Source of the DNA: Bacillota bacterium
GTDB lineage: Bacteria; Bacillota; Clostridia; Lachnospirales; Lachnospiraceae
DNA length: 64,000 nt
Direction: 5' to 3'
Assembly: GCA_023415635.1 (NCBI GenBank)
Contig: JAEZJV010000051.1
Location: forward strand, 248,001-312,000
The first letter of the stretch is position 1. Each line of letters begins with the position of its first letter. The notes under the pieces are model-generated. The model saw nothing but the letters and a program-made list of their open reading frames with translations. It had not been told where the DNA came from and did no database searches. Made by a program: the position numbers and the translations under genes. Below, piece by piece: positions 18,487-28,171 of this stretch.

Positions 18487-20436
18487 ATGGCAAAAAGCAG
18501 AACCTATAATAAGCGCAATGTGTTGATTATAACCTGTGCAATCTTGATTGTTACGACTGCATTGGCTGCAAGACTGGGATATCTCATGATTTTTAAGTCG
18601 GAGGAATATGCAGCCAGGGCTCAGGAGCTCCATGAGCGAGAAAGAGTAATTAAGGCTGAACGAGGCTGTATTTATGATGCATCAGGAAAGCTTATCGCTA
18701 CAAATAAACCCGTATGTACCATATCCGTAATTCATGCCCAGATTAGGGAGCCGGAGAAGGTAATTCAAATACTTTGCGAACAGTTGGGACTCAGTGAAGC
18801 AAAAGTCAGGAAGCGGGTTGAAAAGGTCTCCTCCATAGAGAAAATAAAATCGAATGTCAATAAGGAAATAGCAGATAAAATAAGGGAGTATGACTTGGAC
18901 GGCGTGATGGTCGATGAGGATTATAAACGCTATTATCCCTATGATTCCCTTGCTTCTAAAGTAATTGGTTTTACAGGAAGTGATAATCAGGGTATCATCG
19001 GTCTTGAGGTTAAATATGACAATTATTTAAAGGGAATTGATGGGACTATATTAACTCTTACCACCGCTTACGGTGTAGAAATTAAAAATGCAGCAGAAGA
19101 CCGGGTGGAGCCTATTCCAGGCAATGATTTATATCTTAGTCTGGATATGAATATTCAACAGTATGCCGAACAGGCTGCAGAAAAAGTCATGAAATCCAAA
19201 CAGGCCTCCAATGTTAAGCTGATTGTCATGAACCCTCAAAACGGGGAACTTTATGCGATGGTGAATGTTCCGGAATTCAATCTGAACGATCCCTATACGC
19301 TCATTGAATCGATAGGAGCTAAACAGGAAGGACAGATACTCTCAGATAAGAAGAGGAATGAGCTTCTAAATGGAATGTGGCGCAATGCCTGTATCAGCGA
19401 CACCTATGAGCCCGGTTCAGCCTTCAAGATAGTGACTGCAACAGCAGCTTTAGAGGAGAAAGTAGTAAAGCTTTCTGATACCTTTTACTGTCCCGGCTAC
19501 AAAAAGGTAGAAGACAGAATTATACGGTGCCATAAGGCAGGAGGGCATGGCAGCCAAAATTTCGTTGAAGGAATCAAAAACTCCTGCAATCCAGTATTTA
19601 TGGAGATCGGAGCCAGGGTCGGAGTAGATAAGATGTATCAATACTATGACCGTTTAGGGCTTTTTCAAAAAACCGGCGTTGACCTTCCGGGTGAAGCCAA
19701 TTCAATTATGCATAAAAAGGATAATATCAAGGCTGTGGAGCTTGCGACGATGTCCTTTGGTCAATCCTTTCAGATCACACCGCTGCAGATGCTGGTTGCT
19801 GCCAGTGCCGTGGTGAATGGGGGAACACTTGTTACTCCACATTTCGGAGTTCAGATTCGAAGCTCTGACGGAAACAGAATCAGAGAATTGGAATATAAGA
19901 CCACTGATGGGGCAGTATCAAAGGAAACTTCAGAGACCATGAAGGAGCTTTTGGAAGCTGTGGTGGCAGACGGAACAGGAAAACGTGCCTACCTGCCTGG
20001 ATATCATGTGGGAGGAAAGACAGCAACCTCTGAGAAGCTGCCAAGAAGCAGTAATCAATATATTTCCTCCTTCGTTGGCTTTGCTCCTGCGAATGATCCT
20101 AAGGTCATCGCAATTGTATTGATAGAAGATCCGGTAGGTATATACTATGGAGGCACCATTGCAGCACCGGTGGTAGCTGACTTATTCAAGAATATTCTTC
20201 CATATCTGGGTGTCGAGGAAAGTTACACTGAGGAAGAAATTAAGCGCTTAAATATCGGAACCTTTGCTATGCCGGACTTTGTCGGAAAGACAAGGAAGGA
20301 AGCCAAAGAAATGATAAAGATATACGAGCTCGGTGAATTGTATTCGATTGGAGAGGGTGATATTGTCAGGGAGCAGTTCCCATTACCAGGTGAAATTGTT
20401 GATAAGGACAGTGATTTTATCTTGTATTTTCATTAA
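18487..20436 (+). CDS. spoVD: SpoVD-like class B PBP with PASTA domain, KTA variant
   Basis: A 649-residue class B penicillin-binding protein with an N-terminal membrane helix, dimerisation domain, transpeptidase domain and one C-terminal PASTA domain (about residues 594-649). SxxK is Ser311 (GSAFK) and SxN is Ser366-Cys-Asn368. The third motif reads GGKTATSEK, so the usual KTG is KTA at residues 511-513. Position next to mraY and the PASTA domain fit SpoVD, needed for spore cortex synthesis in relatives. Whether the Gly-to-Ala change alters activity cannot be judged from sequence. Confidence 0.85.
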   Translation: MAKSRTYNKRNVLIITCAILIVTTALAARLGYLMIFKSEEYAARAQELHERERVIKAERGCIYDASGKLIATNKPVCTISVIHAQIREPEKVIQILCEQLGLSEAKVRKRVEKVSSIEKIKSNVNKEIADKIREYDLDGVMVDEDYKRYYPYDSLASKVIGFTGSDNQGIIGLEVKYDNYLKGIDGTILTLTTAYGVEIKNAAEDRVEPIPGNDLYLSLDMNIQQYAEQAAEKVMKSKQASNVKLIVMNPQNGELYAMVNVPEFNLNDPYTLIESIGAKQEGQILSDKKRNELLNGMWRNACISDTYEPGSAFKIVTATAALEEKVVKLSDTFYCPGYKKVEDRIIRCHKAGGHGSQNFVEGIKNSCNPVFMEIGARVGVDKMYQYYDRLGLFQKTGVDLPGEANSIMHKKDNIKAVELATMSFGQSFQITPLQMLVAASAVVNGGTLVTPHFGVQIRSSDGNRIRELEYKTTDGAVSKETSETMKELLEAVVADGTGKRAYLPGYHVGGKTATSEKLPRSSNQYISSFVGFAPANDPKVIAIVLIEDPVGIYYGGTIAAPVVADLFKNILPYLGVEESYTEEEIKRLNIGTFAMPDFVGKTRKEAKEMIKIYELGELYSIGEGDIVREQFPLPGEIVDKDSDFILYFH

Positions 20437-20476
20437 GCAATTTCTCCTAGTTTCAAAATTTGGAACCGTAAAAACA

Positions 20477-20505
20477 TTGTCTTTTTCATAGTAATAAAGT
20501 ATAAT
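20477..20505 (+). promoter_or_regulatory. Internal promoter before mraY
   Basis: TTGTCT (20477-20482) and a perfect TATAAT (20500-20505) with a 17-bp spacer lie in the 190-bp gap between spoVD and mraY. It would let mraY-murD-ftsW be expressed apart from the mraZ promoter. Confidence 0.65.
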
Positions 20506-20626
20506 GGCTAAGGCAATGTCAGGGATTTTCGTGAAATGTTTTTTTACATAGGAATGTTGCCTATAACTGGCAGTCGGGGAGAACCCTGAGAAATCGAATA
20601 ATCCCCGTCGAGGAATGGAGGATACT

Positions 20627-21595
20627 ATGAATTTTTCTGAGATTAAAGTAATATTACCGGTCATCATATCTTTTGGTGTCTGCGTAATTCTTTGTCCGCT
20701 TTTAATACCCTTTCTAAAGAGGCTGAAATTTGGGCAGTATATACGGGAGGAGGGACCTGCGTCACATCAGAAGAAGTCTGGTACTCCGACGATGGGAGGA
20801 ATTGTAATAGTACTCAGCATCGCAATTACTTCCCTTTTCTTTATTAAGGGGAATAAAGATATCGTTCCGGTCCTATTTGCAACCATTGGATTTGGAATCA
20901 TAGGTTTTATGGACGATTATATCAAGGTAGTCATGAAGCGCTCCATGGGTCTGCGTGCCTGGCAAAAACTCCTTGGACAGATTTTAGTTACAGCAATCCT
21001 AGGTTATTATCTGATCAACTTTACCGATGCCGGTACTACCATGCTGATTCCTTTCTCCGGCGGCAAATATGCTGATTTAAATTATCTGTTTGTTCCGTTC
21101 TTTTTCATTGTTGTACTTGGTACCGTAAATGGTTCCAATTTTACCGACGGTTTGGACGGGTTAGAATCGAGCGTTACGGTATTGATAGCAACCTTCTTCA
21201 CGGTGGTATCCATTGGGATACAGAGTGATATTTCACCGATTACGGGAGCAGTGGCAGGAAGCCTTATGGCGTTCCTGGTCTATAATGTATATCCGGCGAA
21301 GGTTTTTATGGGAGATACGGGGTCCCTTGCTCTGGGAGGCTTTGTGGCAGCAACCGCGTTCATGCTTCAACTGCCTCTGTTTATTCTTCTTGTTGCAATT
21401 GTATATTTTGTAGAAATTATATCGGTTATGCTGCAAGTAAGTTATTTTAAGCTGACCGGTGGGAAACGTATCTTCAGAATGGCACCCATACATCATCATT
21501 TTGAACTGATGGGATGGTCAGAGACCAGAGTAGTCGCCGTATTTTCTATTATTACGGCAATCCTGTGCCTGCTAGCTTTGATGGGAATGAAGTAA
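20627..21595 (+). CDS. mraY: Phospho-N-acetylmuramoyl-pentapeptide transferase
   Basis: Makes lipid I on the inner face of the membrane. About ten membrane helices are visible; signatures are GTPTMGG near the N-terminus, GFMDDYIKV, NFTDGLDGLE, VFMGDTGSLALGG and MAPIHHHFELMGW near the C-terminus. ATG 20627 follows GGAGG with a 5-nt spacer; an ATG at 20615 lies before that site and is rejected. About 322 residues, normal for the family. Confidence 0.97.
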   Translation: MNFSEIKVILPVIISFGVCVILCPLLIPFLKRLKFGQYIREEGPASHQKKSGTPTMGGIVIVLSIAITSLFFIKGNKDIVPVLFATIGFGIIGFMDDYIKVVMKRSMGLRAWQKLLGQILVTAILGYYLINFTDAGTTMLIPFSGGKYADLNYLFVPFFFIVVLGTVNGSNFTDGLDGLESSVTVLIATFFTVVSIGIQSDISPITGAVAGSLMAFLVYNVYPAKVFMGDTGSLALGGFVAATAFMLQLPLFILLVAIVYFVEIISVMLQVSYFKLTGGKRIFRMAPIHHHFELMGWSETRVVAVFSIITAILCLLALMGMK

Positions 21596-21668
21596 CAAAT
21601 CGAAGGAAAAGATCGAAGAAAAAGATCACAGCATAAAGGGTGCCGGAGATGCGGCAAAAGGAGAATAT

Positions 21669-23027
21669 ATGCAGCTGAAGAATAAAAGAGTATTGGTGTT
21701 TGGAGCAGGTAAGAGTGGTATCTCTGCCGTAAAATTACTACAAATGCAGGAAGCGAATATCTTCCTGTATGACTCTAATATTAATCTGACAAAAGAAAAT
21801 TTTCGAGATCAATTTAATATAGCTTATAACTTCACTCTGATTACCGGAGAACTGGAAGAGCCGGTAATTGATACGATTGATTTATTGGTCATCAGTCCCG
21901 GAGTAGCACTGGACCATCCGGATATTGAACGCTTTATGGCGAAGGGCATCCCGGTATGGGGTGAGATTGAACTGGCTTATCGAATTGCAAAGGGGAAAAT
22001 CATCGGTATCACAGGAACCAACGGAAAAACAACTACGACAACTCTGGTGGGTGAAATATTGAATACTTATTTTAATGAGGTCTATGTCGTAGGCAATATC
22101 GGTAATCCCTATACAGAGGCTGCAGTGAAAACCACAGAAAAGGCTGTTTCAGTAATTGAACTCAGCAGCTTCCAGCTTGAGACAATTCACGAATTCAAAC
22201 CTGATGTCAGTGCGATACTTAACATCACACCGGATCATTTAAACCGCCATCATACCATGGAGAATTATATTGCTGCCAAGGAGAATATAACCAGAAACCA
22301 GACGAAAAATGAAGTATGTGTATTAAATTATGAGGACGAAATCCTTCGAGAGATGGGAAAACGTCTGAACACCAGAGTCCTGTTTTATAGCAGCTGCACT
22401 AAGCTTGAGGAGGGCCTGTATCTGGAGGGAGACGATATCTGGTTCAATGTGGACGGAAAGCGCGAGCTGGTCTGCAATATCAATGAGTTAAAGATTATCG
22501 GAAAACATAATTATGAGAATGTGATGGCAGCTACGGGGATGGCTCTATCTGTAGGAGTCCCTATGGAGAAGATCCATACTGCACTTGTGAACTTTCAGGC
22601 TGTGGAACATCGAATCGAATTCGTGGAGACAATTCAAGGTGTTACTTATTATAATGACTCTAAGGGCACCAATCCGGATGCCTCCATCAAAGCAATACAG
22701 GCTATGAGAACACCAACCATATTAATTGGCGGTGGTTATGATAAAAAGATACCCTTTGACGAGTGGATTGATGCCTTCAAAGATAAAGTAAAATGTCTTG
22801 TTTTACTGGGCCAGACAAGGGAACAGATAGCCGAGACAGCGAAGCATCATGGCTTTCATAATATCATTATGGTAGAGAACCTAAGAGAAGCAGTGAAAGT
22901 ATCCGCAGAAAAAGCAGAACCGGGAGATGCAGTATTATTATCCCCCGCCTGCGCCAGTTGGGGAATGTTCGAGAACTACGAACAAAGGGGAAGATTATTT
23001 AAGGAATATGTCAGAGAGCTGCTTTAG
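21669..23027 (+). CDS. murD: UDP-MurNAc-L-alanine:D-glutamate ligase
   Basis: The cytoplasmic Mur ligase adding D-glutamate to UDP-MurNAc-L-Ala with ATP. Motifs include an N-terminal dinucleotide-binding-like VFGAGKSGIS, the ATP loop GITGTNGKTTTT, NITPDHLNRH, and the C-terminal YYNDSKGTNPDAS. At 452 residues it is normal length and is set directly after mraY, as in other dcw clusters. Confidence 0.97.
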   Translation: MQLKNKRVLVFGAGKSGISAVKLLQMQEANIFLYDSNINLTKENFRDQFNIAYNFTLITGELEEPVIDTIDLLVISPGVALDHPDIERFMAKGIPVWGEIELAYRIAKGKIIGITGTNGKTTTTTLVGEILNTYFNEVYVVGNIGNPYTEAAVKTTEKAVSVIELSSFQLETIHEFKPDVSAILNITPDHLNRHHTMENYIAAKENITRNQTKNEVCVLNYEDEILREMGKRLNTRVLFYSSCTKLEEGLYLEGDDIWFNVDGKRELVCNINELKIIGKHNYENVMAATGMALSVGVPMEKIHTALVNFQAVEHRIEFVETIQGVTYYNDSKGTNPDASIKAIQAMRTPTILIGGGYDKKIPFDEWIDAFKDKVKCLVLLGQTREQIAETAKHHGFHNIIMVENLREAVKVSAEKAEPGDAVLLSPACASWGMFENYEQRGRLFKEYVRELL

Positions 23028-23139
23028 AATCGGATCGTTAAGACAGATTGAATATGTCTAAAGATTTAGTGGGACAAATTAATAACTTAAGGCATCCTCA
23101 AGTTACTCTATAACAAGATTGTGGATTGGGAGAGTTCAT

Positions 23140-24282
23140 ATGGCAAGGACGGTAAGAGAAGAAAACAAACGAAAACTGCACAGCTACTATGATTACAGCT
23201 TATTATTCCTGATCCTATTTCTGGTATGCTTTGGACTGGTTATGATCTACAGTACCAGCTCCTATAATGCGCAGAGAATTAGCGGCAATGCTACGTTATA
23301 TCTGGAGAAGCAGGCTCTGTTTGCAGGTGCAGGTATTCTAATTATGCTTTTTGTATCCAAGATTGATTATCGGATATATATTAGTAAATTACCTGTAATT
23401 CGGATGAGACCGGTAACCATTTTGTATTTCCTGTGTATTATATTGCAGACCTTGGTACTGATCATAGGTCCTGAAATCAACGGTTCCAGGAGATGGATTG
23501 ATATGGGTCCGCTCGGGCGTTTTCAACCCTCGGAGCTCACCAAAATCGCGGTAATTCTGTTTACCGCTTACATAGTGAATCTGGCTCCAAAGAAGCTGGA
23601 TAAATTCAGGGGCTTTCTTCGGGTTGTATTATTTATTGCTCCGCTGCTTGGCCTTATCATCATCGAGAATTTCTCCACGGCCTTGATCTGCGGTATCATC
23701 ATGGTAGCAATCTGCTTCGTTGCATCCAGAAAGAAGCTTTATTACATCATATCAGGATTATTATTCGGTGCATTGGGATCTGTATTCATATTCTTCGTAT
23801 CCTATCGTTCGGAACGTATCAAGGTCTGGCTCAATGTTGAGACAGAGCCGAAGGGATATCAGATCCTTCAGGGCTTATATGCCATTGCATCGGGAGGCAT
23901 ATTCGGAAAGGGACTCGGGGAAAGTATGCAAAAGCTGGGCTTCATCCCGGAGTCGCACAATGACATGATTTTTTCGGTGATCTGTGAGGAGCTGGGCTTA
24001 TTCGGTGCCTTTGCCCTGATCCTGCTTTTCATATTATTAATCTGGCGGATTTTTATCATTGCCATCAATGCAACTGATTTGTTTGGAGGATTGATTGCTA
24101 CAGGTGTACTTGCTCATATAGCATCGCAGGTATTGATCAATATTGCTGTAGTAACCAATACAATTCCTTCCACTGGTATTCCATTGCCCTTTATCAGTTA
24201 TGGAGGAAGCTCTGTTATGGTAATACTGTTTGAGATGGGAATTGTCTTAAGTGTTTCCAATCAGATTAAAGGGGAAAGATAA
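23140..24282 (+). CDS. ftsW: SEDS glycosyltransferase FtsW (or SpoVE)
   Basis: A polytopic peptidoglycan polymerase of the SEDS family working with a class B PBP. Diagnostic segments are the N-terminal FGLVMIYSTSS, NGSRRWIDMGPLGRFQPSEL, and the C-terminal SSVMVILFEMG preceded by STGIPLPFISYGG. I start at ATG 23140 (GGGAGAG 6 nt upstream, MARTVREENKRK), giving 380 residues. In sporulating clostridia the dcw copy may serve as FtsW or as SpoVE; with two PBPs upstream I cannot tell them apart. Confidence 0.92.
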   Translation: MARTVREENKRKLHSYYDYSLLFLILFLVCFGLVMIYSTSSYNAQRISGNATLYLEKQALFAGAGILIMLFVSKIDYRIYISKLPVIRMRPVTILYFLCIILQTLVLIIGPEINGSRRWIDMGPLGRFQPSELTKIAVILFTAYIVNLAPKKLDKFRGFLRVVLFIAPLLGLIIIENFSTALICGIIMVAICFVASRKKLYYIISGLLFGALGSVFIFFVSYRSERIKVWLNVETEPKGYQILQGLYAIASGGIFGKGLGESMQKLGFIPESHNDMIFSVICEELGLFGAFALILLFILLIWRIFIIAINATDLFGGLIATGVLAHIASQVLINIAVVTNTIPSTGIPLPFISYGGSSVMVILFEMGIVLSVSNQIKGER

Positions 24283-24387
24283 ATGTGATAAAACCTTCAG
24301 GCTCTAAGGGCAGCAGCCGCAAAATTCACAAAGACGAGGCTGGAATCATATAGTGTAGTATATTTTCTACATTGTCTGAGGTGTATC

Positions 24388-25668
24388 ATGTCGAGTATTG
24401 AGGTCATCGGCGTTGAGCAATTGAAGGGTGAACTAAGAATACAAGGGTCAAAAAACGCAGCACTGCCAGTCGTAGCCGCCGCGATTTTGAATAAAGGTAT
24501 TACTGTACTAAGGAATTGTCCTAAGATACTCGATGTGTTTCATATGGTAAAAATACTTGAGGAACTGGGCTGTATTACTTCCTGGGACGGAAATACACTC
24601 ACTGTTGACAGCAGTGCTGCATTATCTACCTCCGTGTCGGAGGAATCTGTAACAAAAATGCGAAGCTCCATCCTTTTTTTAGGTGCATTACTCGGAAGGC
24701 ATCATGAGGCTACAATTGCATACCCCGGAGGTTGTTCCATCGGGAAGCGGCCTATAGATTACCACCTGAAGGCAATTAAAAGGATGAATGTTACACAGGA
24801 TTTTATCGGAGAAAATGATAAGATTATTCATTGTTATGCCGATAAAATAATTGGAGCAGATATATTTCTTGAGTTTCCTAGTGTCGGGGCAACTCAGAAT
24901 ATTATTTTGACAGCCGTGCTATCGGAAGGAATAACCAGAATATATAATGCGGCCAGGGAGCCGGAGGTTACTGAGGTATGTAATTACCTGATTGCAGCCG
25001 GAGCCCGCATCTTCGGGAAAGGCACAGCATTTATCCAGATCGAGGGTGTAAAACAGCTGCATAACGTTGAGTTTACTCTTTCTTCCGACAGAATTGTGGC
25101 TGGAACATATATGGCTGCACTTACAGCAGCCAAAGGCAGTATCGTATTGACCAATGCACCGACGGGACATTTGGATTCGACAATCCGTGTTCTGAAACGT
25201 TGCGGATGTAGTATTGAAGCTGCTAAGAATACGATAAAAATTAGTAACAGACATAGGCCGGAGCCTATTGAGATGCTGAAGACACAGCCTTATCCGGGTT
25301 TTCCGACCGATATGCAATCCCAACTGATGTCCGTATTAAGTCTTGCTGATGGAGAAAGCTGTATTATCGAAGAAATCTTTGAATCACGGTTTCAAAACGT
25401 GAATGATCTGCGGAAAATGGGTGCAGTCATCAATCTGGATACAAGGAATAACAAAGCTCGTATTACCGGTGTCGGGAAGCTTCATGGAACCGTAACCCAG
25501 GCCTATGATCTCAGGGGTGGTGCCGCATTGGTAATCGCAGGTCTTGCCGCTGAAGGAAGAACAATTATTCAGAATGCAACCTTCATAGAACGCGGCTATG
25601 AGGATATCTGCAGAGATTTATCGATACTGGGCGCAAAGATCAGGTATTGTAGCGAAAATGCATCATGA
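24388..25668 (+). CDS. murA: UDP-GlcNAc 1-carboxyvinyltransferase
   Basis: First committed step of peptidoglycan synthesis, the target of fosfomycin. The catalytic cysteine Cys116 is present in YPGGCSIGKRPID, so the protein is of the fosfomycin-sensitive Cys type rather than the resistant Asp type. GSKNAALP near the N-terminus and PYPGFPTDMQ are further signatures. 426 residues is normal. The stop overlaps an upstream in-frame start of the following ftsQ-like gene (ATGATA overlap). Confidence 0.96.
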   Translation: MSSIEVIGVEQLKGELRIQGSKNAALPVVAAAILNKGITVLRNCPKILDVFHMVKILEELGCITSWDGNTLTVDSSAALSTSVSEESVTKMRSSILFLGALLGRHHEATIAYPGGCSIGKRPIDYHLKAIKRMNVTQDFIGENDKIIHCYADKIIGADIFLEFPSVGATQNIILTAVLSEGITRIYNAAREPEVTEVCNYLIAAGARIFGKGTAFIQIEGVKQLHNVEFTLSSDRIVAGTYMAALTAAKGSIVLTNAPTGHLDSTIRVLKRCGCSIEAAKNTIKISNRHRPEPIEMLKTQPYPGFPTDMQSQLMSVLSLADGESCIIEEIFESRFQNVNDLRKMGAVINLDTRNNKARITGVGKLHGTVTQAYDLRGGAALVIAGLAAEGRTIIQNATFIERGYEDICRDLSILGAKIRYCSENAS

Positions 25669-25694
25669 TAAGTATGCTTCACAGGAGTGAAAGG

Positions 25695-26450
25695 ATGAAC
25701 AGAGCTAGGAAAAGAATATCGGATAGTGTATTGATAAGGCTATGCAAAGGAATGCTTCTGCTGTTGCTTATCATAGGTATTCCGGTCGTGATATTTCTAA
25801 GTACCTTCCATATTGAAAAGATTGATGTTGTGGGTACGAAACGTTATACACCTCAACAGATTACAGAGCAGCTTATGAAAACATCTCTGGAGCATAATTC
25901 GCTTTATCTATTTCTCAAGTACCGATATTTTACAGAAGTCAGGCTTCCGTTTATAGAAAAAGTAGATGTAGAGATGAATGGTACTCATTCGGTTACAGTA
26001 TATGTTTATGAAAAAATGATTGCGGGCTGTATTGAATTCATGGGAGAATATATGTATTTTGACAAGGATGGAATAGTTGTCGAGTGCTCTTCCAAACGGC
26101 TTGCAGATATCCCGATTATTAAGGGGTTAAAATATGACAAATTCATCTTAAGTGAAAAGCTTATTGTACAGAAGGAAGAACTGTTTGATGTAATTATTAA
26201 TCTCACACAATTAATCGAGAAATACGAACTTGATGTGGATACCGTTTCTTTTTCCAACAAATATGAGGTAACGCTCGATTGCGGTAATATCACAGTGCTA
26301 CTCGGTAAGAAAAGTACATATGATGAAGCACTTTCTGAGCTTCGTAATATTTTAGCTGAGGCTGGAGATAGAAAAATTACCATTGATATGAGAAATTATG
26401 TAAAGGGAACTGAAGTTATTATAGGAAAACCTAAAAAACTGTCAGAATAG
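25695..26450 (+). CDS. ftsQ: FtsQ/DivIB-type division protein
   Basis: A bitopic divisome protein: short basic cytoplasmic N-terminus, one helix at about residues 14-36, then a POTRA-like domain beginning HIEKIDVVGTKRYTPQQI and a DivIB beta domain. It links FtsL/DivIC to the septal synthases. The start at 25695 has GGAG 7 nt upstream; an in-frame ATG at 25665 overlaps the murA stop and would add ten residues. About 251 residues. Position between murA and ftsZ supports the assignment. Confidence 0.88.
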   Translation: MNRARKRISDSVLIRLCKGMLLLLLIIGIPVVIFLSTFHIEKIDVVGTKRYTPQQITEQLMKTSLEHNSLYLFLKYRYFTEVRLPFIEKVDVEMNGTHSVTVYVYEKMIAGCIEFMGEYMYFDKDGIVVECSSKRLADIPIIKGLKYDKFILSEKLIVQKEELFDVIINLTQLIEKYELDVDTVSFSNKYEVTLDCGNITVLLGKKSTYDEALSELRNILAEAGDRKITIDMRNYVKGTEVIIGKPKKLSE

Positions 26451-26700
26451 ATAAAAACTCTTTATGAAAATCTATTTTTTTAAAAATTATGCTTGATTAT
26501 TTGGGAATTTAAAGATATCATATAAAGTAGGATTGTGGGATACCAGAGATAGTATGTAATTGAGTTTCTATCCCATTATCATGTGGTTTTGGAAGATTAT
26601 TGGAATAATAGATAGGGTGAATAAATTAAGGGTTCATCGGTCGTTATCTGAGGGAATGATATTAGTATTTTGAAAGAATACGATGAAGGAGGAATTGACC

Positions 26701-27948
26701 TTGCTTGAGATAAGAACAAATGAGGCGGATACTGCTGCAAAAATACTTGTAATTGGGGTAGGAGGAGCAGGTAATAACGCCGTTAATCGAATGATAGAAG
26801 AGAACATCCTTGGTGTTGATTTTGTTTGTGTAAATACGGACAAGCAGCACCTGAAGAATTGTAAAGCTCCGCAGTGTATTCAAATTGGGGAGAAGCTGAC
26901 CAAGGGACTCGGAGCCGGAGCACAGCCAGAGATTGGACAGAAGGCTGCTGAAGAGAGCAGGGAACAGCTTGCTGAAATAATTAAAGGTGCTGATATGGTA
27001 TTTGTAACCTGTGGTATGGGTGGCGGAACCGGAACCGGTGCAGCTCCTGTAGTTGCTCAGATTGCAAAGGATATGGGTATCCTTACAGTTGGTATTGTTA
27101 CCAAGCCCTTTAAGTTTGAAGCTAAGACTCGTATGACTAATGCTATTTCAGGGATTGACCGTTTGAAGGAGCATGTGGATACTCTGATTGTAATTCCGAA
27201 CGATAAGCTTTTGGAAATCGTTGACCGCAGAACTACTATGCCGGATGCACTTCGTAAAGCGGATGAAGTATTACAGCAGGGTGTTCAGGGTATTACCGAC
27301 TTAATTAATGTACCCGGATTAATTAATCTTGATTTCGCAGATGTTCAGACTGTTATGAAGGACAAGGGTGTTGCACATATCGGTATCGGAATGGGTACCG
27401 GAGACGATAAATGTATCGATGCAGTGAAGCAGGCGATTACCAGCCCGTTACTTGAGACTACTATTCAGGGTGCATCGCATGTTATTATCAATATATCAGG
27501 GGATATCAGCCTGATTGAAGCGAATGATGCTGCTACCCTAGTACAGGAGCTGGCAGGTGATTCGGCAAACATTATTTTTGGTGCTATGTTTGATGATGTA
27601 AACCCTGATACGGCAACGATCACAGTCATTGCTACAGGACTGGACGGAAAATCCAGAGAAATGGTTAAGACTCCGGATTTCTTACGACGTCCCTCATTTA
27701 CCGGCCACACGACCTCTTCATCTGTAAAACCAGAATTCAACATGAACAGATCCTATGCCTCAACAGGTAGTACCTATGCCAATAATAATCCGGCTGCTGC
27801 CCAGGTACATTCTACTCAGTCCAATTATCAGACTGATCCTAACAGGAGACCTGTAAGTCAGCCGGCGAAAGCACCTGTTAATACGAACACAGATCCAAGT
27901 GGTATCAAGATACCTGAGTTCTTACAGAAGAACCGCCATAATAAATAG
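26701..27948 (+). CDS. ftsZ: Cell division GTPase FtsZ, TTG start
   Basis: The tubulin homologue that forms the Z ring. The GTP-binding signature GMGGGTGTGAAP is intact, as are GVGGAGNNAVNRM near the N-terminus and NNA/T7-loop residues. An Asn/Gln/Pro-rich linker leads to the conserved C-terminal peptide GIKIPEFLQKNRHNK that binds FtsA and SepF. I choose TTG 26701: AAGGAGG is 8 nt upstream and the protein then begins MLEIRTNEADTAAK, as in other clostridia. An ATG at 26683 precedes the ribosome-binding site. About 415 residues. Confidence 0.97.
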   Translation: MLEIRTNEADTAAKILVIGVGGAGNNAVNRMIEENILGVDFVCVNTDKQHLKNCKAPQCIQIGEKLTKGLGAGAQPEIGQKAAEESREQLAEIIKGADMVFVTCGMGGGTGTGAAPVVAQIAKDMGILTVGIVTKPFKFEAKTRMTNAISGIDRLKEHVDTLIVIPNDKLLEIVDRRTTMPDALRKADEVLQQGVQGITDLINVPGLINLDFADVQTVMKDKGVAHIGIGMGTGDDKCIDAVKQAITSPLLETTIQGASHVIINISGDISLIEANDAATLVQELAGDSANIIFGAMFDDVNPDTATITVIATGLDGKSREMVKTPDFLRRPSFTGHTTSSSVKPEFNMNRSYASTGSTYANNNPAAAQVHSTQSNYQTDPNRRPVSQPAKAPVNTNTDPSGIKIPEFLQKNRHNK

Positions 27949-27972
27949 AAAAAACATTTTACATAAGGGATT

Positions 27973-28019
27973 AAGGCTGTCAGTTTATTTCATAAGAAAT
28001 AAGCGGACAGCCTTTTTTT
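27973..28019 (+). terminator. Strong terminator after ftsZ
   Basis: AAGGCTGTC and GACAGCC enclose an inner stem GTTTATTT/GAAATAAGC, followed by seven T. It ends the dcw transcript before the spoIIG region. Confidence 0.85.
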
Positions 28020-28090
28020 ACATTCTTTGTAGGATATAAGAAGAGAATGTAAATAAATGTAAATGAAAACAAGGATTTTCAATCCAAGAA

Positions 28091-28136
28091 CTGACATATT
28101 TTGGAAACCAAACAAGTTATAATCGGAAGTGTCGAA
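28091..28136 (+). promoter_or_regulatory. Candidate spoIIG promoter with a Spo0A box
   Basis: CTGACA (28091-28096) and TATAAT (28118-28123) are 21 bp apart, unusually far for sigma-A but similar to the long spacing of the Bacillus subtilis spoIIG promoter that Spo0A activates. A TGTCGAA heptamer, the Spo0A-box core, lies at 28130-28136 near the expected transcription start. The box is one short match and could be chance. Confidence 0.4.
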
Positions 28137-28171
28137 GGCTTTTACAATAATGTCAATGTTGGAGGTGAAGC

